Shown here: piece after piece, positions 34,818 through 43,527 of the stretch
Position numbering within the stretch: position 1 is the stretch's first letter
Layout: each line of letters begins with the position of its first letter
DNA from: Dyella terrae
GTDB taxonomy: Bacteria; Pseudomonadota; Gammaproteobacteria; Xanthomonadales; Rhodanobacteraceae
Direction: 5' to 3'
DNA length: 64,000 nt
NCBI RefSeq assembly: GCF_022394535.1
Contig: NZ_CP089414.1
Span: 4,960,001 to 5,024,000, forward strand
Translations under genes and position numbers: made by a program
The notes under the pieces: generated by a model
Databases searched by the model: none
What the model was told of the DNA's origin: nothing
The model's input: only the letters and a program-made list of their open reading frames with translations

Positions 34818-34896
34818 AACGTCGCATGCTGCAGGCGCGCATGCACTGGCGAATGGTGAGGATTACCCTCTGGATGCATCATCCAGGGTGATCCTC

Positions 34897-35199
34897 ATGT
34901 CCCAGTTCGCCAGCTTCCGCGACTTCTACCCGTTCTATCTGAACGAGCACAGCAATCGTCAGTGCCGCCGCATGCACTTCGCTGGCAGCACGTTGGTATT
35001 GGCCGTGATCCTGCTGGCGATTTTCACCGGTAACGCCCGGTGGCTGCTGCTGGCCCCGGTGGCGGGTTACGGCTTCGCCTGGATCGGGCACTTCGTCTTC
35101 GAAAAGAACCGGCCCGCCACGTTCACCCATCCGCTGTACAGCCTGGTTGGCGATTGGGTGATGTACTGGCAGATCCTGCGGGGCAAGGTAAAGATCTGA
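34897..35199 (+). CDS. Mpo1-like membrane protein (DUF962)
   Basis: 100 residues from ATG 34897; the open frame to 34783 overlaps the pirin gene. DUF962 features are NEHSNRQCRRMHFAGSTLVL, GYGFAWIGHFVFEKNRPATF and HPLYSLVGDWVMYWQIL. Yeast Mpo1 is an iron-dependent dioxygenase acting on 2-hydroxy fatty acids, and the conserved His residues of the fold are present. Two membrane segments are predicted (about 28-62). A lipid-related role is inferred from the family. Confidence 0.87.
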   Translation: MSQFASFRDFYPFYLNEHSNRQCRRMHFAGSTLVLAVILLAIFTGNARWLLLAPVAGYGFAWIGHFVFEKNRPATFTHPLYSLVGDWVMYWQILRGKVKI

Positions 35200-35223
35200 T
35201 TGCTCCCACAGCGGGCAGCGAAA

Positions 35224-35613
35224 TCAGCGGTACTGTTGGTGGCAGGACTGGCAGGTTTCCCCGATGGGCTTCATGGCTATCGCCAGCGCTGCGCAGTCGG
35301 CGGGCGCCGCCTGCAGGGCTGCCTGGGTCCTTTCGTGCAGCTTGGTCGCCTCGTCCTTGAACGGTTGATCCACGCCCGGGAAGGCCTCGTTGATGTCCGC
35401 CTGGGTTTCCAGCAGACGGGACAAGTGGTGCTGCACCTGGGCGGCATCGCATCTCTGCGCCTTCACGGCCGCGCTGAGTGCACCGGCATGGTGGGCCATG
35501 GTGGTCATCAGGGTGTGCGAATACGGTTCGCGGTCGTGCAGCGCGTTCATGGCGAATACGGTGCCGACGATGCCGATGAGCAGGCCGAGCACGATCAAAA
35601 GGCTGGAGCGCAT
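35224..35613 (-). CDS. Small membrane-anchored or periplasmic c-type cytochrome
   Basis: 129 residues. An N-terminal hydrophobic segment (residues 3-22, ending before MNAL) acts as signal or anchor. The heme motif is CQSCH at 121-125, four residues from the C-terminus, as in four-helix cytochromes c-prime. The rest is helical and rich in Ala, His and Gln (AHHAGALSAAVKAQRCDAAQ). It should carry heme in the periplasm; its redox partner and ligand are unknown. Convergent with the Mpo1-like gene, 24 bases apart. Confidence 0.8.
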   Translation of the reverse strand: MRSSLLIVLGLLIGIVGTVFAMNALHDREPYSHTLMTTMAHHAGALSAAVKAQRCDAAQVQHHLSRLLETQADINEAFPGVDQPFKDEATKLHERTQAALQAAPADCAALAIAMKPIGETCQSCHQQYR

Positions 35614-35713
35614 GCAGTGGAATCCCTTGCGATAGGCGATAGACCACCAGCATAACGGACGCCTGCAAAAGCGGGCGGTTCCCGATAAAATGCCGTTTCT
35701 TCAAAGTGTTGTC

Positions 35714-36577
35714 ATGGCTTCAATGATGCAGAACGAAAACATTGCCACGGTGGAAGAACAACGCGCGCCGGTCGCGGACGATGCTGGCGTGCCGTTTCCA
35801 CGTGAGCGCTTCGCCGGCGTGGAGCGTCTCTATGGCGTGGGCAGTCTGGATCGGCTGATGCAGGCGCACGTCTGTGTCATCGGTATCGGCGGTGTCGGCT
35901 CGTGGGCCGCCGAGGCGCTGGCGCGCAGCGGCGTGGGGCATCTCACGCTGATCGATGCCGACGACATCTGCGTCTCCAACACCAATCGCCAGCTGCATGC
36001 GCTGGATGGCGAGTTCGGCAAGTCCAAGGTCAAGGTGATCGAGGCGCGCCTGCGTGCGATCAACCCGGCCATCAAGGTGGATGCTATCGAGCGCTTCCTC
36101 ACGACCTCCACGCTCGACGAACTGCTCGATCGCGGCTATGACGTGGTGCTGGATGCCTGCGATGCCTTCCGCGTCAAGCTGGAGGCCATCGCGTGGTGTC
36201 GTCGCCGCAAGCTGCCGATGGTGACGGTAGGTTCCGCTGGTGGCCGCACCGATCCGACGCAGATCCGCATACGCGACCTGTCGCGCACTGAGCACGACGC
36301 CATGTTCAGCCTGATCCGCAAAAAGCTCCGGCAGGACTTCAACTTCCCGCGCAACCCCGATCGCTACTTCGGCGTGTCGGCGGTGTATTCGCTGCAGAAC
36401 GTGCAGTACCCCCAGCCGGACGGCAGCGTGTGCGGTACGCGTCCGCCGGTGGCGAATGGAGCAGAAGCACTGAACCTTGCCTGCGGTGGTGGGCTGGGTG
36501 CGGCCACGCATGTCACCGGCGCTTTCGCCTTTGCGGCGGTGGGCAGGGTGATGGAGAAGTTGTTGGACTGGAGATAG
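35714..36577 (+). CDS. tcdA: tRNA threonylcarbamoyladenosine dehydratase
   Basis: 287 residues if ATG 35714 is used; ATG 35690 or 35723 are alternatives and no ribosome binding site decides. The enzyme cyclises t6A to ct6A at position 37 of ANN-decoding tRNAs, using ATP. It has the E1-like Rossmann/ATP motif VIGIGGVGSWAAEALARSG, LIDADDICVSNTNRQ, and the conserved Cys in GTRPPVANG and NLACGGG regions, and matches the length of E. coli TcdA (CsdL/YgdL). It is a single gene facing no partner csdE. Confidence 0.93.
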   Translation: MASMMQNENIATVEEQRAPVADDAGVPFPRERFAGVERLYGVGSLDRLMQAHVCVIGIGGVGSWAAEALARSGVGHLTLIDADDICVSNTNRQLHALDGEFGKSKVKVIEARLRAINPAIKVDAIERFLTTSTLDELLDRGYDVVLDACDAFRVKLEAIAWCRRRKLPMVTVGSAGGRTDPTQIRIRDLSRTEHDAMFSLIRKKLRQDFNFPRNPDRYFGVSAVYSLQNVQYPQPDGSVCGTRPPVANGAEALNLACGGGLGAATHVTGAFAFAAVGRVMEKLLDWR

Positions 36578-36626
36578 AGCATGTTTTGCTTTCGTGCTTA
36601 CACATGCACGATGCGTACTGAATTTG

Positions 36627-36728
36627 CCTCACCGTCATCCCCGCGAAAGCGGGGATCCAGCGTATTTCGTTCTTCCCGCGAGCCTCAAAAGGCTCTGGAT
36701 CCCCGCTTTCGCGGGGATGACGGTGAGG
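36627..36728. repeat. Perfect 34-bp inverted repeat with GTCATCCCCGCG core
   Basis: CCTCACCGTCATCCCCGCGA (start at 36627, arm to 36660) is the exact complement of the arm at 36695-36728 for all 34 bases, with a 34-base spacer that itself ends in AGCC-TCAAAA-GGCT. Each arm contains CCCCGCGAAAGCGGGG, itself a hairpin. The core resembles the ends of repeat copies A and B (GTCATCCCTGCG). It lies between tcdA and phaB, which both end here. Confidence 0.92.
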
Positions 36729-36787
36729 GGTGTCGGTTCTACCGGAGCTATTCAGGGTGGTCGCGCGCGTGTCGGCGCGGCGAAACC

Positions 36788-37529
36788 TTACCAACCCATG
36801 TAATGCCCACCGTTGATGGAGAGGTTGGCACCGGTAATCCAGGCTGCCTCTTCACCCGTGAGGAACGCCACCGCGTGCGCGATTTCCTCGGGCTTGCCTG
36901 AGACGGCCCACCGGGATCTGCGCGACGATCTTCTCGCGCACTTCTTCCGGCACGGCCATCACCATGTCGGTGCCGACATAGCCCGGAGAAACGGTGTTCA
37001 CGGTGATGCCGAATTTGGCGTTTTCCTGCGCCAGCGAAATGGTGAAGCCATGCATGCCGGCCTTGGCGGCGGCGTAGTTGGCCTGACCGTACTGACCCTT
37101 CTGGCCGTTGATCGAGCTGATCTGCACGATGCGGCCCCACTTGTTGTGACGCATGCTCTCGATCACCGGACGGGTGACGTTGAAGCAGGCATTGAGGTTG
37201 GTGTTCACCACTTCCATCCACTGCGGATAGGTCATCTTGTGGAATGTGGTGTCGCGGGTGATGCCGGCGTTGTTGACCAGAATCTCCACCGGGCCCAGCG
37301 CGCCTTCGATGATGCGCACCATGGCTTCGCAGGAATCGGGGTCCTTCACGTCACCCGGCACTAGCAATACTTCGATGCCTTCCTTTGCCATCAACTCTTT
37401 CATCGCTTCGGCCTTGGCCTGGTCGCGGTAATTGGTGGCGACCCGATGTCCCTGGTGTGCGAGATAGCGAATGATCGCGGTGCCGATACCACCCGTACCG
37501 CCAGTGACCAATGCCGTGCGTTGCGTCAT
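36788..37529 (-). pseudogene. phaB: Acetoacetyl-CoA reductase, frameshifted near its 3' end
   Basis: From ATG 37529 the protein reads as a classical PhaB: VTGGTGGIGTAI (NADPH loop), NNAGITRDTTFHKMTYPQWM, SSINGQKGQYGQANYAAAKAG (catalytic Ser, Tyr, Lys) and PGYVGTDMV. After IPVGRL the frame goes wrong at about 36899, where one extra base is present. In the corrected frame it continues GKPEEIAHAVAFLTGEE and ends SINGGHYMGW at TAA 36788-36790, giving about 246 residues. PhaB reduces acetoacetyl-CoA to (R)-3-hydroxybutyryl-CoA for polyhydroxyalkanoate synthesis. If the shift is real, the last 35 residues are replaced by 15 unrelated ones. Confidence 0.88.
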
Positions 37530-37683
37530 GCCTGTTCTCCAAAGATGCCAATGCCCATGCGCCCCGGATCGTGTAGCCGGGACGTTGCCATGTCTACCAC
37601 GCGCAACATGGCAAAACGTCTACGGAGAGTACGCCGTCTCGCGGCCTTGTTGGTGGCTGGCGGATGAAACGGTTGATGGCGGT

Positions 37684-38544
37684 TTAGGCTGCCGCCCGTT
37701 CGCTGCAGTGCGGCAGACGTTCGGGCGAGAAATGGGCGAGGGCGTGCTCGAGCAAGGCCGCCGGATCGCGCGCACCCTGCAACACCGGCAGGTCGAGGAA
37801 ATCCAGCGCACGGCGCAAGGCTGGCATCGGGTGGGTGGGGTCCACCGGATGGGCCCGCTCGGACTTGGATAGCTTGCGGCCATCGCTATCCAAAGCAAGC
37901 GGCAGGTGCAGGTAGTTTGGCGTTGGCAGGTCCAGGCAGCGCTGCAGGAAGATCTGGCGCGCCGTGGAGTCGAGCAGGTCGTTGCCTCGCACGACTTCGG
38001 TGATGCCCTGGAAGGCGTCGTCCACCACGCAGGCCAACTGGTAGGCGTAATAGCCCTCTACACGGCGTATGACGAAATCTCCGGCGACCAGCCGGAGGTT
38101 CTGCGTCTGCGGGCCTTGCAGGCCGTCCACGAAGCTTATGTCGAGGTCAGGCACACGCAGGCGCCACGCCGGGACGCGCCCCTCGACCGGTGCGGCCAGA
38201 CACTGGCCGTCCAGGTGCTGCCCGCCAGCGAGATCATTGCGGCTGCACCAGCAGGGGAACACCCGATTCGCCGCCTTGAGTTGTTCGAAGGCGGCGTCGT
38301 AGGCGTGCATGCGCCGGGACTGGAGCAGGGGCAACGCATCGGCTACCAGGCCGAAGGCGGGCAGGGCAGCCAGGATGCTTTCGGCTGAGCCGGGCATTTC
38401 GCGGGGCGGGTCGATATCCTCCACGCGCAACAGCCATTTGCCACCCGCGTGGCGCGCGCACAACCAGCTTCCCACGGCGGCCACGAGGGAACCGAAATGC
38501 AGATGGCCGGTCGGAGAAGGGGCGAATCGTCCGCGGTAGTTCAT
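37684..38544 (-). CDS. gluQRS: Glutamyl-Q tRNA(Asp) synthetase
   Basis: 286 residues. The class I signature HIGH appears in RFAPSPTGHLHFGSL and KMSKS as GRKLSKSE. It lacks the anticodon-binding domain of full glutamyl-tRNA synthetases, hence the short length. GluQRS attaches glutamate to the queuosine at position 34 of tRNA(Asp). The Cys pair CWCS typical of the zinc site is present, though the other zinc ligands are not obvious. It is a single gene, divergent from htpX. Confidence 0.94.
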   Translation of the reverse strand: MNYRGRFAPSPTGHLHFGSLVAAVGSWLCARHAGGKWLLRVEDIDPPREMPGSAESILAALPAFGLVADALPLLQSRRMHAYDAAFEQLKAANRVFPCWCSRNDLAGGQHLDGQCLAAPVEGRVPAWRLRVPDLDISFVDGLQGPQTQNLRLVAGDFVIRRVEGYYAYQLACVVDDAFQGITEVVRGNDLLDSTARQIFLQRCLDLPTPNYLHLPLALDSDGRKLSKSERAHPVDPTHPMPALRRALDFLDLPVLQGARDPAALLEHALAHFSPERLPHCSERAAA

Positions 38545-38619
38545 CGGGTTATTTTACGGGTGGGGCGTCGCTAGCTGACGACATCATGAAATGTCCGTGG
38601 GCCGAACCAGCCCTTGGCC

Positions 38620-38646
38620 CTTGAAACCGCAAGATTTCGCCACGAT
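38620..38646 (+). promoter_or_regulatory. Candidate heat-shock (sigma-32-type) promoter of htpX
   Basis: CTTGAAA (38620-38626), 13 bases, then CCACGAT (38640-38646), about 55 bases before the htpX start. The -35 matches the sigma-32 consensus exactly; the -10 (consensus CCCCAT) is only partial. htpX is heat-shock controlled in E. coli, which makes it plausible. Confidence 0.45.
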
Positions 38647-38701
38647 CCTGTCGTAACGGCGAAAGCCGTATCCCCCTTTCATGACTGCCCGAGAGACAGC
38701 C

Positions 38702-39601
38702 ATGCGTCGCATCGCATTGTTCCTGCTTACCAATATCGCCGTCCTGTTCCTGCTCAGCATCGTGTGCCACCTGCTGGGCATCGATCAGTGGACCGCCGCC
38801 CGTGGTTACGGCGGCATGGGCAACCTGCTGGCCTACGCTGCCGTCATCGGCATGGGCGGCGCGTTTATTTCGCTGGCCATGTCCAAGTGGACGGCAAAGA
38901 TGTCCACCGGCGCCCGCGTCATCGAACAGCCGCAGAACGAGGCTGAGCGCTGGCTGGTGGACACCGTGCGCCGCCACGCGCAGAACGCTGGCATAGGCAT
39001 GCCCGAGGTCGCCATCTACGACGCGCCGGAAATGAACGCGTTCGCCACCGGCATGACCAAGAACAGTTCGCTGGTCGCCGTAAGCACCGGCCTGTTGCAG
39101 CAGATGGATCGCGAACAGGTGTCGGCCGTGCTTGGCCACGAAATCGGCCACGTTGCCAACGGCGACATGGTGACCCTGACCCTGGTCCAGGGTGTGTTGA
39201 ACACACTGGTGATCGTGGCGGCCCGCGTGGTCGGTCGACTGGTCGACAGCTGGTTGTCCGGCGGCCGCGACCGCGAGGGTGGTGGCGGCATCGGCTATTT
39301 CGTGTCGGTGATGGTGCTCCAGTTGGTGTTCGGCCTGTTTGCCTCGGTGATCGTGATGGCCTTCTCGCGTTGGCGCGAATTCCGCGCCGACGCTGCCGGC
39401 GCGAAGCTGGCGGGCCGTGGCGCCATGATCTCCGCCCTGCAGCGCCTGCAGGTGCAGCATGGTGAAAGCACGCTGCCGCAGACCATTGCCGCTTTTGGCA
39501 TCTCCGGCCACTTGGCCACGGGCTTCAAGCGCCTGTTCATGAGTCACCCGCCGCTGGAAGAGCGCATCGCTGCGCTGCAGAACGCCTCGACCAACGGCTG
39601 A
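38702..39601 (+). CDS. htpX: Membrane zinc metalloprotease HtpX
   Basis: 299 residues from ATG 38702 (GAGAGA upstream); an ATG seven codons earlier is in frame. Two N-terminal membrane helices, then the zinc site HEIGH in VLGHEIGHVANGD, two further helices, and the third ligand Glu in SRWREFRADAAGAKL. HtpX degrades misfolded membrane proteins together with FtsH. It begins a heat-stress pair with htpG 106 bases downstream, with a hairpin between them. Confidence 0.96.
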   Translation: MRRIALFLLTNIAVLFLLSIVCHLLGIDQWTAARGYGGMGNLLAYAAVIGMGGAFISLAMSKWTAKMSTGARVIEQPQNEAERWLVDTVRRHAQNAGIGMPEVAIYDAPEMNAFATGMTKNSSLVAVSTGLLQQMDREQVSAVLGHEIGHVANGDMVTLTLVQGVLNTLVIVAARVVGRLVDSWLSGGRDREGGGGIGYFVSVMVLQLVFGLFASVIVMAFSRWREFRADAAGAKLAGRGAMISALQRLQVQHGESTLPQTIAAFGISGHLATGFKRLFMSHPPLEERIAALQNASTNG

Positions 39602-39639
39602 TCGTCTTCACTCGCTCTCCGACGGAGAGCGGGCATCAT

Positions 39640-39663
39640 GAGGGGCCGACTTGTCGGCCCCTC
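39640..39663 (+). terminator. Hairpin after htpX
   Basis: GAGGGGCCGAC (39640-39650) pairs with GTCGGCCCCTC (39653-39663), followed by CGTTTATCC. A weak T-tail makes it a partial terminator at best; it separates htpX from htpG. Confidence 0.55.
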
Positions 39664-39706
39664 CGTTTATCCTTTCCTTCGCCGACCTTTGCACGAGTCT
39701 CCCCGC

Positions 39707-41578
39707 ATGACGAACGCCGCGCCCGAAACCCGCAAATTCGAAGCTGAAGTCGCCCAGGTGCTCCACCTGGTCACGCATTCGCTCTACTCGCACAAGGAAA
39801 TCTTCCTGCGCGAGCTGATTTCCAATGCATCCGATGCTTGCGACAAGCTTCGTTTCGAATCCATCGCCCAGCCCGACCTGCTCGCCGGAGACGGCGAACT
39901 GCATATCGACGTGAGCTGGGACCCCCAGGCGCGCACCGTCACCGTGCGCGACAACGGCGTTGGCATGAGCCGCGACGAAGTCGTAGCCAACATCGGCACC
40001 ATCGCCAGCTCCGGCACGCGGCGTTTCCTGGAGGCGATGAGCAGCGAGCAGAAAACCGACGCACGCCTGATCGGCCAGTTCGGCGTGGGCTTCTATTCGG
40101 CCTTCGTGGTGGCCGACCGTGTCACCGTGCTCAGCCGCCGCGCCGATCTGCCGGCTGGCGAAGGCGTGAAGTGGGAGAGCGACGGCAAGGGCGAATACAG
40201 CCTCTCGGCCGCAGACCTGCCCGAACGCGGTACGGCGGTGATCCTCCACCTGAAGGCCGACGAAGATGAATTCCTCAAGGGTTGGGAGTTGCGTTCGCTG
40301 ATCCGCAAGTACTCCGACCACGTGGCCTTCCCGATCCGTATGCCCAAGGATGTGGACGGCAAGCCCGGCGACGAATGGGAAACCGTCAACGACGCCTCGG
40401 CTCTGTGGGCCAAGCCGCGCAACGAGATTTCCGACGAGGACTACCAGAGCTTCTACAAGTCGCTCGGCCACGACTTCAACGATGCCCTGGCGTGGACGCA
40501 CAACCGCGTTGAGGGCAGTCAGAGTTTCACCACGCTGTTGTACATCCCCGAACAGCCGCCGTTCGACCTGATGATGGGCGGGCGCGACGAGCGCAAGGGC
40601 TTGAAGCTTTACATCAAGCGCGTCTTCATCATGGACGCGGCGGAGGAACTGCTGCCCAACTACCTGCGCTTCGTGCGTGGCGTGGTGGATGCGGATGACC
40701 TGCCGCTCAACGTGAGTCGCGAGATCCTCCAGCACAACCGACAGTTGGAGCGTATTCGTGCGGCCTGCGTGAAGCGCGTGCTCGATCTGTTGGAAAAGCT
40801 TTCGCGCGACGAGCCTGAGAAATACGCCACCTTCTACAAGGCCTTTGGCAACACGTTGAAGGAAGGCATCGCCGAAGACTCTGCCAACCGCGAGCGCATC
40901 GCCAAGCTGCTGCGCTTTGCATCGACGAAAGGCGAGGGCGTCGCGCAAACGGTATCGCTGTACGACTACATCACCCGCATGCCCATCGGCCAGGATGCCA
41001 TCTGGTACATCACCGCCGACAGCTATGCAGCCGCAGCAGGCAGCCCGCAATTGGAAGCATTCAGGGCCAAGGACATCGAAGTACTGCTGATGTTCGACCG
41101 CATCGATGAGTGGATGCTCAATAGCCTTCACGAGTACGGTGGGAAGAAGCTGCGCAACGTCGCCAAGGGCGAACTGCCACTGGACGACGCCGGCAAGAAG
41201 CATCAGGAAGAAGTCAGTAAGGCGGCTGAGCCGCTCGTCCACAAGCTCAAGGAACTGCTGGGCGAACGCGTGGGCGACGTGCGCGTATCGGCGCGACTCA
41301 CCGACTCCCCGTCGTGTCTGGCCCTGTCGGATCACGAGATGGCACCGCACCTTGCACGTCTGCTGCGCGAGGCCGGCCATGAGGTTCCCGACGCCAAGCC
41401 GACGCTGGAAGTGAACCCGCAGCATCCGCTGTTGAAGCGCGTGGAGAGCGAGGCCGATACCACCAAGGCCACCGATCTCGCCAATTTGCTGTTGGATCAA
41501 GCAGAGATCGCTGCGGGGGCGCAGTTGCCGGATCCGGCGGCGTTCGTCCAGCGCTTGAACCGTTTGATTGTGGGGTAA
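39707..41578 (+). CDS. htpG: Molecular chaperone Hsp90
   Basis: 623 residues from ATG 39707. The ATP-binding GHKL fold shows [40 protein letters not shown] and [11 protein letters not shown]; middle-domain signatures include [21 protein letters not shown] and [15 protein letters not shown]. HtpG is the bacterial Hsp90, an ATP-driven dimeric chaperone in the cytoplasm. Length and domain order are normal. A long antisense frame over it is a codon-bias shadow. Confidence 0.97.
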   Translation: MTNAAPETRKFEAEVAQVLHLVTHSLYSHKEIFLRELISNASDACDKLRFESIAQPDLLAGDGELHIDVSWDPQARTVTVRDNGVGMSRDEVVANIGTIASSGTRRFLEAMSSEQKTDARLIGQFGVGFYSAFVVADRVTVLSRRADLPAGEGVKWESDGKGEYSLSAADLPERGTAVILHLKADEDEFLKGWELRSLIRKYSDHVAFPIRMPKDVDGKPGDEWETVNDASALWAKPRNEISDEDYQSFYKSLGHDFNDALAWTHNRVEGSQSFTTLLYIPEQPPFDLMMGGRDERKGLKLYIKRVFIMDAAEELLPNYLRFVRGVVDADDLPLNVSREILQHNRQLERIRAACVKRVLDLLEKLSRDEPEKYATFYKAFGNTLKEGIAEDSANRERIAKLLRFASTKGEGVAQTVSLYDYITRMPIGQDAIWYITADSYAAAAGSPQLEAFRAKDIEVLLMFDRIDEWMLNSLHEYGGKKLRNVAKGELPLDDAGKKHQEEVSKAAEPLVHKLKELLGERVGDVRVSARLTDSPSCLALSDHEMAPHLARLLREAGHEVPDAKPTLEVNPQHPLLKRVESEADTTKATDLANLLLDQAEIAAGAQLPDPAAFVQRLNRLIVG

Positions 41579-41726
41579 CGCAGTCGTAGCCGGACTCCTC
41601 CACGCACATCATGGAGACACGGGCTGGAATGATGCTGGATGGGTGCCCGAAGCTAGCTAAGAGCGCTCACCCAGGTCACCCGGAAACGGCCGCTATACTG
41701 CGGCCGTTTCTTTCTCCGGGAAGCCG

Positions 41727-42629
41727 ATGAGCGCGCTGTTGCTGCTATTCACCTGTCTGGTACTTGGTGCGCTCGTGGCACGCTTTGCGAAGCCGCCGGC
41801 CGGCATCGTCCACGGCATCAACTGGTGGGTGATCAATGTCGCGCTGCCTGCGTTGGTGCTCGCGCTCGTGCCCAAGGTGAAGGTGGATTCGCAGCTGTGG
41901 TTTCCCGTGGCGGCGATGTGGGTGGTGTTCTTCGGTGCGTGGCTGTTGTTCGCGACCCTGGGCAAAGTGTTGGGTTGGTCGCGCGAACGTATCGGTGCGC
42001 TGACGCTGGTGTGTGGGTTGGGCAATACATCGTTCATGGGGTATCCCATGATGCAGGCGCTGCACGGCAAGGAAGGGCTGGCACTGGCTGTGGTGGCCGA
42101 CCAGTTGGGCTGCTTTCCTTTGTTGGCCTCCGCCGGCGTGGTTGTGGCGTCGTTGTATGCCGGACGCACGCCGCAACCGGCCGTGATCGTACGCCGCGTG
42201 CTTACTTTTCCCGCTTTTCTCTCGCTTGTGGTGGGCATGGTCGTGGGAGCGCTGGGTGGTTGGCCGGCGGCCTTGGATGACGTGTTCACACCCATCGGTG
42301 CCACGCTTACGCCGTTGGCGCTGTTTTCGGTGGGTCTGCAGTTCAAGTTCCACCTGGGTGAGCGGCAACTGCCTGCGTTGATGTTCGGGTTGGGTTGGAA
42401 GCTTGCGCTTGCGCCGCTTGCCGTGTGGCTGCTGGGCATCGCCGCTGGTGTGGGTGGCCTTACGCTTACGGTTGGGGTGTTGCAGGCGGCGATGGCGCCG
42501 ATGATTTCCGCGGCGATCCTGGCCGATGAGTACAAGCTCGAGCCAGCCTTGGCGAATACGGTGTTGGGCGCCGGTATTGTGCTGTCGCTGATCACGATTC
42601 CACTAGGCAATCTGCTGCTAGGCGCTTGA
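41727..42629 (+). CDS. AEC family (auxin efflux carrier-like) transporter
   Basis: 300 residues, about ten hydrophobic segments in two inverted halves. Family marks are an N-terminal NWWVINVALPALVL and LVCGLGNTSFMGYPMM, where the conserved Asn-rich loop marks the crossing of the helices. AEC members (MleP, MdcF) often export or import malate, malonate or other small acids. The substrate here is not known. It is followed after 10 bases by an NTF2-like gene, which may be cotranscribed. Confidence 0.88.
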   Translation: MSALLLLFTCLVLGALVARFAKPPAGIVHGINWWVINVALPALVLALVPKVKVDSQLWFPVAAMWVVFFGAWLLFATLGKVLGWSRERIGALTLVCGLGNTSFMGYPMMQALHGKEGLALAVVADQLGCFPLLASAGVVVASLYAGRTPQPAVIVRRVLTFPAFLSLVVGMVVGALGGWPAALDDVFTPIGATLTPLALFSVGLQFKFHLGERQLPALMFGLGWKLALAPLAVWLLGIAAGVGGLTLTVGVLQAAMAPMISAAILADEYKLEPALANTVLGAGIVLSLITIPLGNLLLGA

Positions 42630-42639
42630 GGAAAGGACA

Positions 42640-42999
42640 ATGGATCTCGCCGCACATCTGTTTGATCTGGAAACCCGCCTGCACCGGCAGGATGTGCGCG
42701 CCGACGAGGCCGCACTGCGGGAGCTGATTGCCGAGGACTTTTTCGAGTTCGGCGTGTCGGGCGCGGTATGGACGCGCGAGGCCGTGATCGAGGCCCTGCG
42801 CGATGAATCGTTCTCGCTGCGCGAAGTCACCGACTTTCGCCTGACCTTGCTGGCCGATGACGTGGCGCTGGTGACGTACCGTGGCCATCGTTTCGCGACG
42901 TCGCAGCGTCCTGCTTCGGATTCGCTGCGTAGTTCCATCTGGCGGCAGCGGGACGGTCATTGGCAGATGAAGTTCCACCAAGGCACGCTGCTGTCGTAG
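42640..42999 (+). CDS. NTF2-like (DUF4440) protein
   Basis: 119 residues from ATG 42640, with GAGGAAAGG upstream. The pattern RADEAALRELIAEDFFEFGVSG and the C-terminal SIWRQRDGHWQMKFHQGT is that of DUF4440/SnoaL-like cone folds, which bind small hydrophobic ligands or act as subunits. No catalytic function can be read. It is cytoplasmic, directly behind the AEC transporter gene and 28 bases before hslR. Confidence 0.83.
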   Translation: MDLAAHLFDLETRLHRQDVRADEAALRELIAEDFFEFGVSGAVWTREAVIEALRDESFSLREVTDFRLTLLADDVALVTYRGHRFATSQRPASDSLRSSIWRQRDGHWQMKFHQGTLLS

Positions 43000-43027
43000 C
43001 AGGGCGGTATTGCGCGAAAATAGGCCT

Positions 43028-43426
43028 ATGGCCTCTCCCGAAACCGCTTCATCGACACCCGTGCGGGCCGACGTTTGGCTCTGGGCCGCGCGCTTCTTCA
43101 AAACCCGTGGCCTGGCCAAGCAGGCTATCGACGGCGGCAAGATCGACCTCAACGACGGCTCCTGCAAGCCCGCCAAGGCGGTGCATGTCGGTGACGTGTT
43201 CCGTATTGGTCGGGGCGCGGAACGCCTCGAAGTCGAGGTGCTGGCGGTGTCCGACAAACGTGGCCCGGCCAGCGTTGCGCAGGCGCTTTACCGCGAAAGC
43301 GAGGCCAGCATCGCGGCGCGTGATGCTGCGAAAGCCCAGCGCAAGCTTGTGGGCGCGATGGCGCCGCCGAAGCGTCCGGACAAGCAGGCACGTCGAGAAT
43401 TGCGACGGCTTAAGGATTCCATGTGA
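43028..43426 (+). CDS. hslR: Heat-shock protein Hsp15 (S4-domain RNA-binding)
   Basis: 132 residues from ATG 43028. The S4 domain reads RADVWLWAARFFKTRGLAKQ and continues IDGGKIDLNDGSCKPAKAVHVGD. The C-terminal tail is basic (PPKRPDKQARRELRRLKDS). Hsp15 binds 50S subunits that carry stalled nascent chains and helps recycle them. Length and layout match E. coli HslR. It may share a transcript with the two genes before it. Confidence 0.93.
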   Translation: MASPETASSTPVRADVWLWAARFFKTRGLAKQAIDGGKIDLNDGSCKPAKAVHVGDVFRIGRGAERLEVEVLAVSDKRGPASVAQALYRESEASIAARDAAKAQRKLVGAMAPPKRPDKQARRELRRLKDSM

Positions 43427-43527
43427 GTCACCCATCTCAGAACGCATAGACGATCTGGGTAAGCATGTTCTCCACGGAAAGCCGCGCGGGCGCGTGGTTT
43501 TCCAGGGTCTAGCAGTGGGAGGACACA

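Noticed and set aside
39608..41500. A 630-codon frame antisense to htpG
   Set aside because: htpG is complete and unmistakable on the plus strand; the antisense frame has no start context or family motif.
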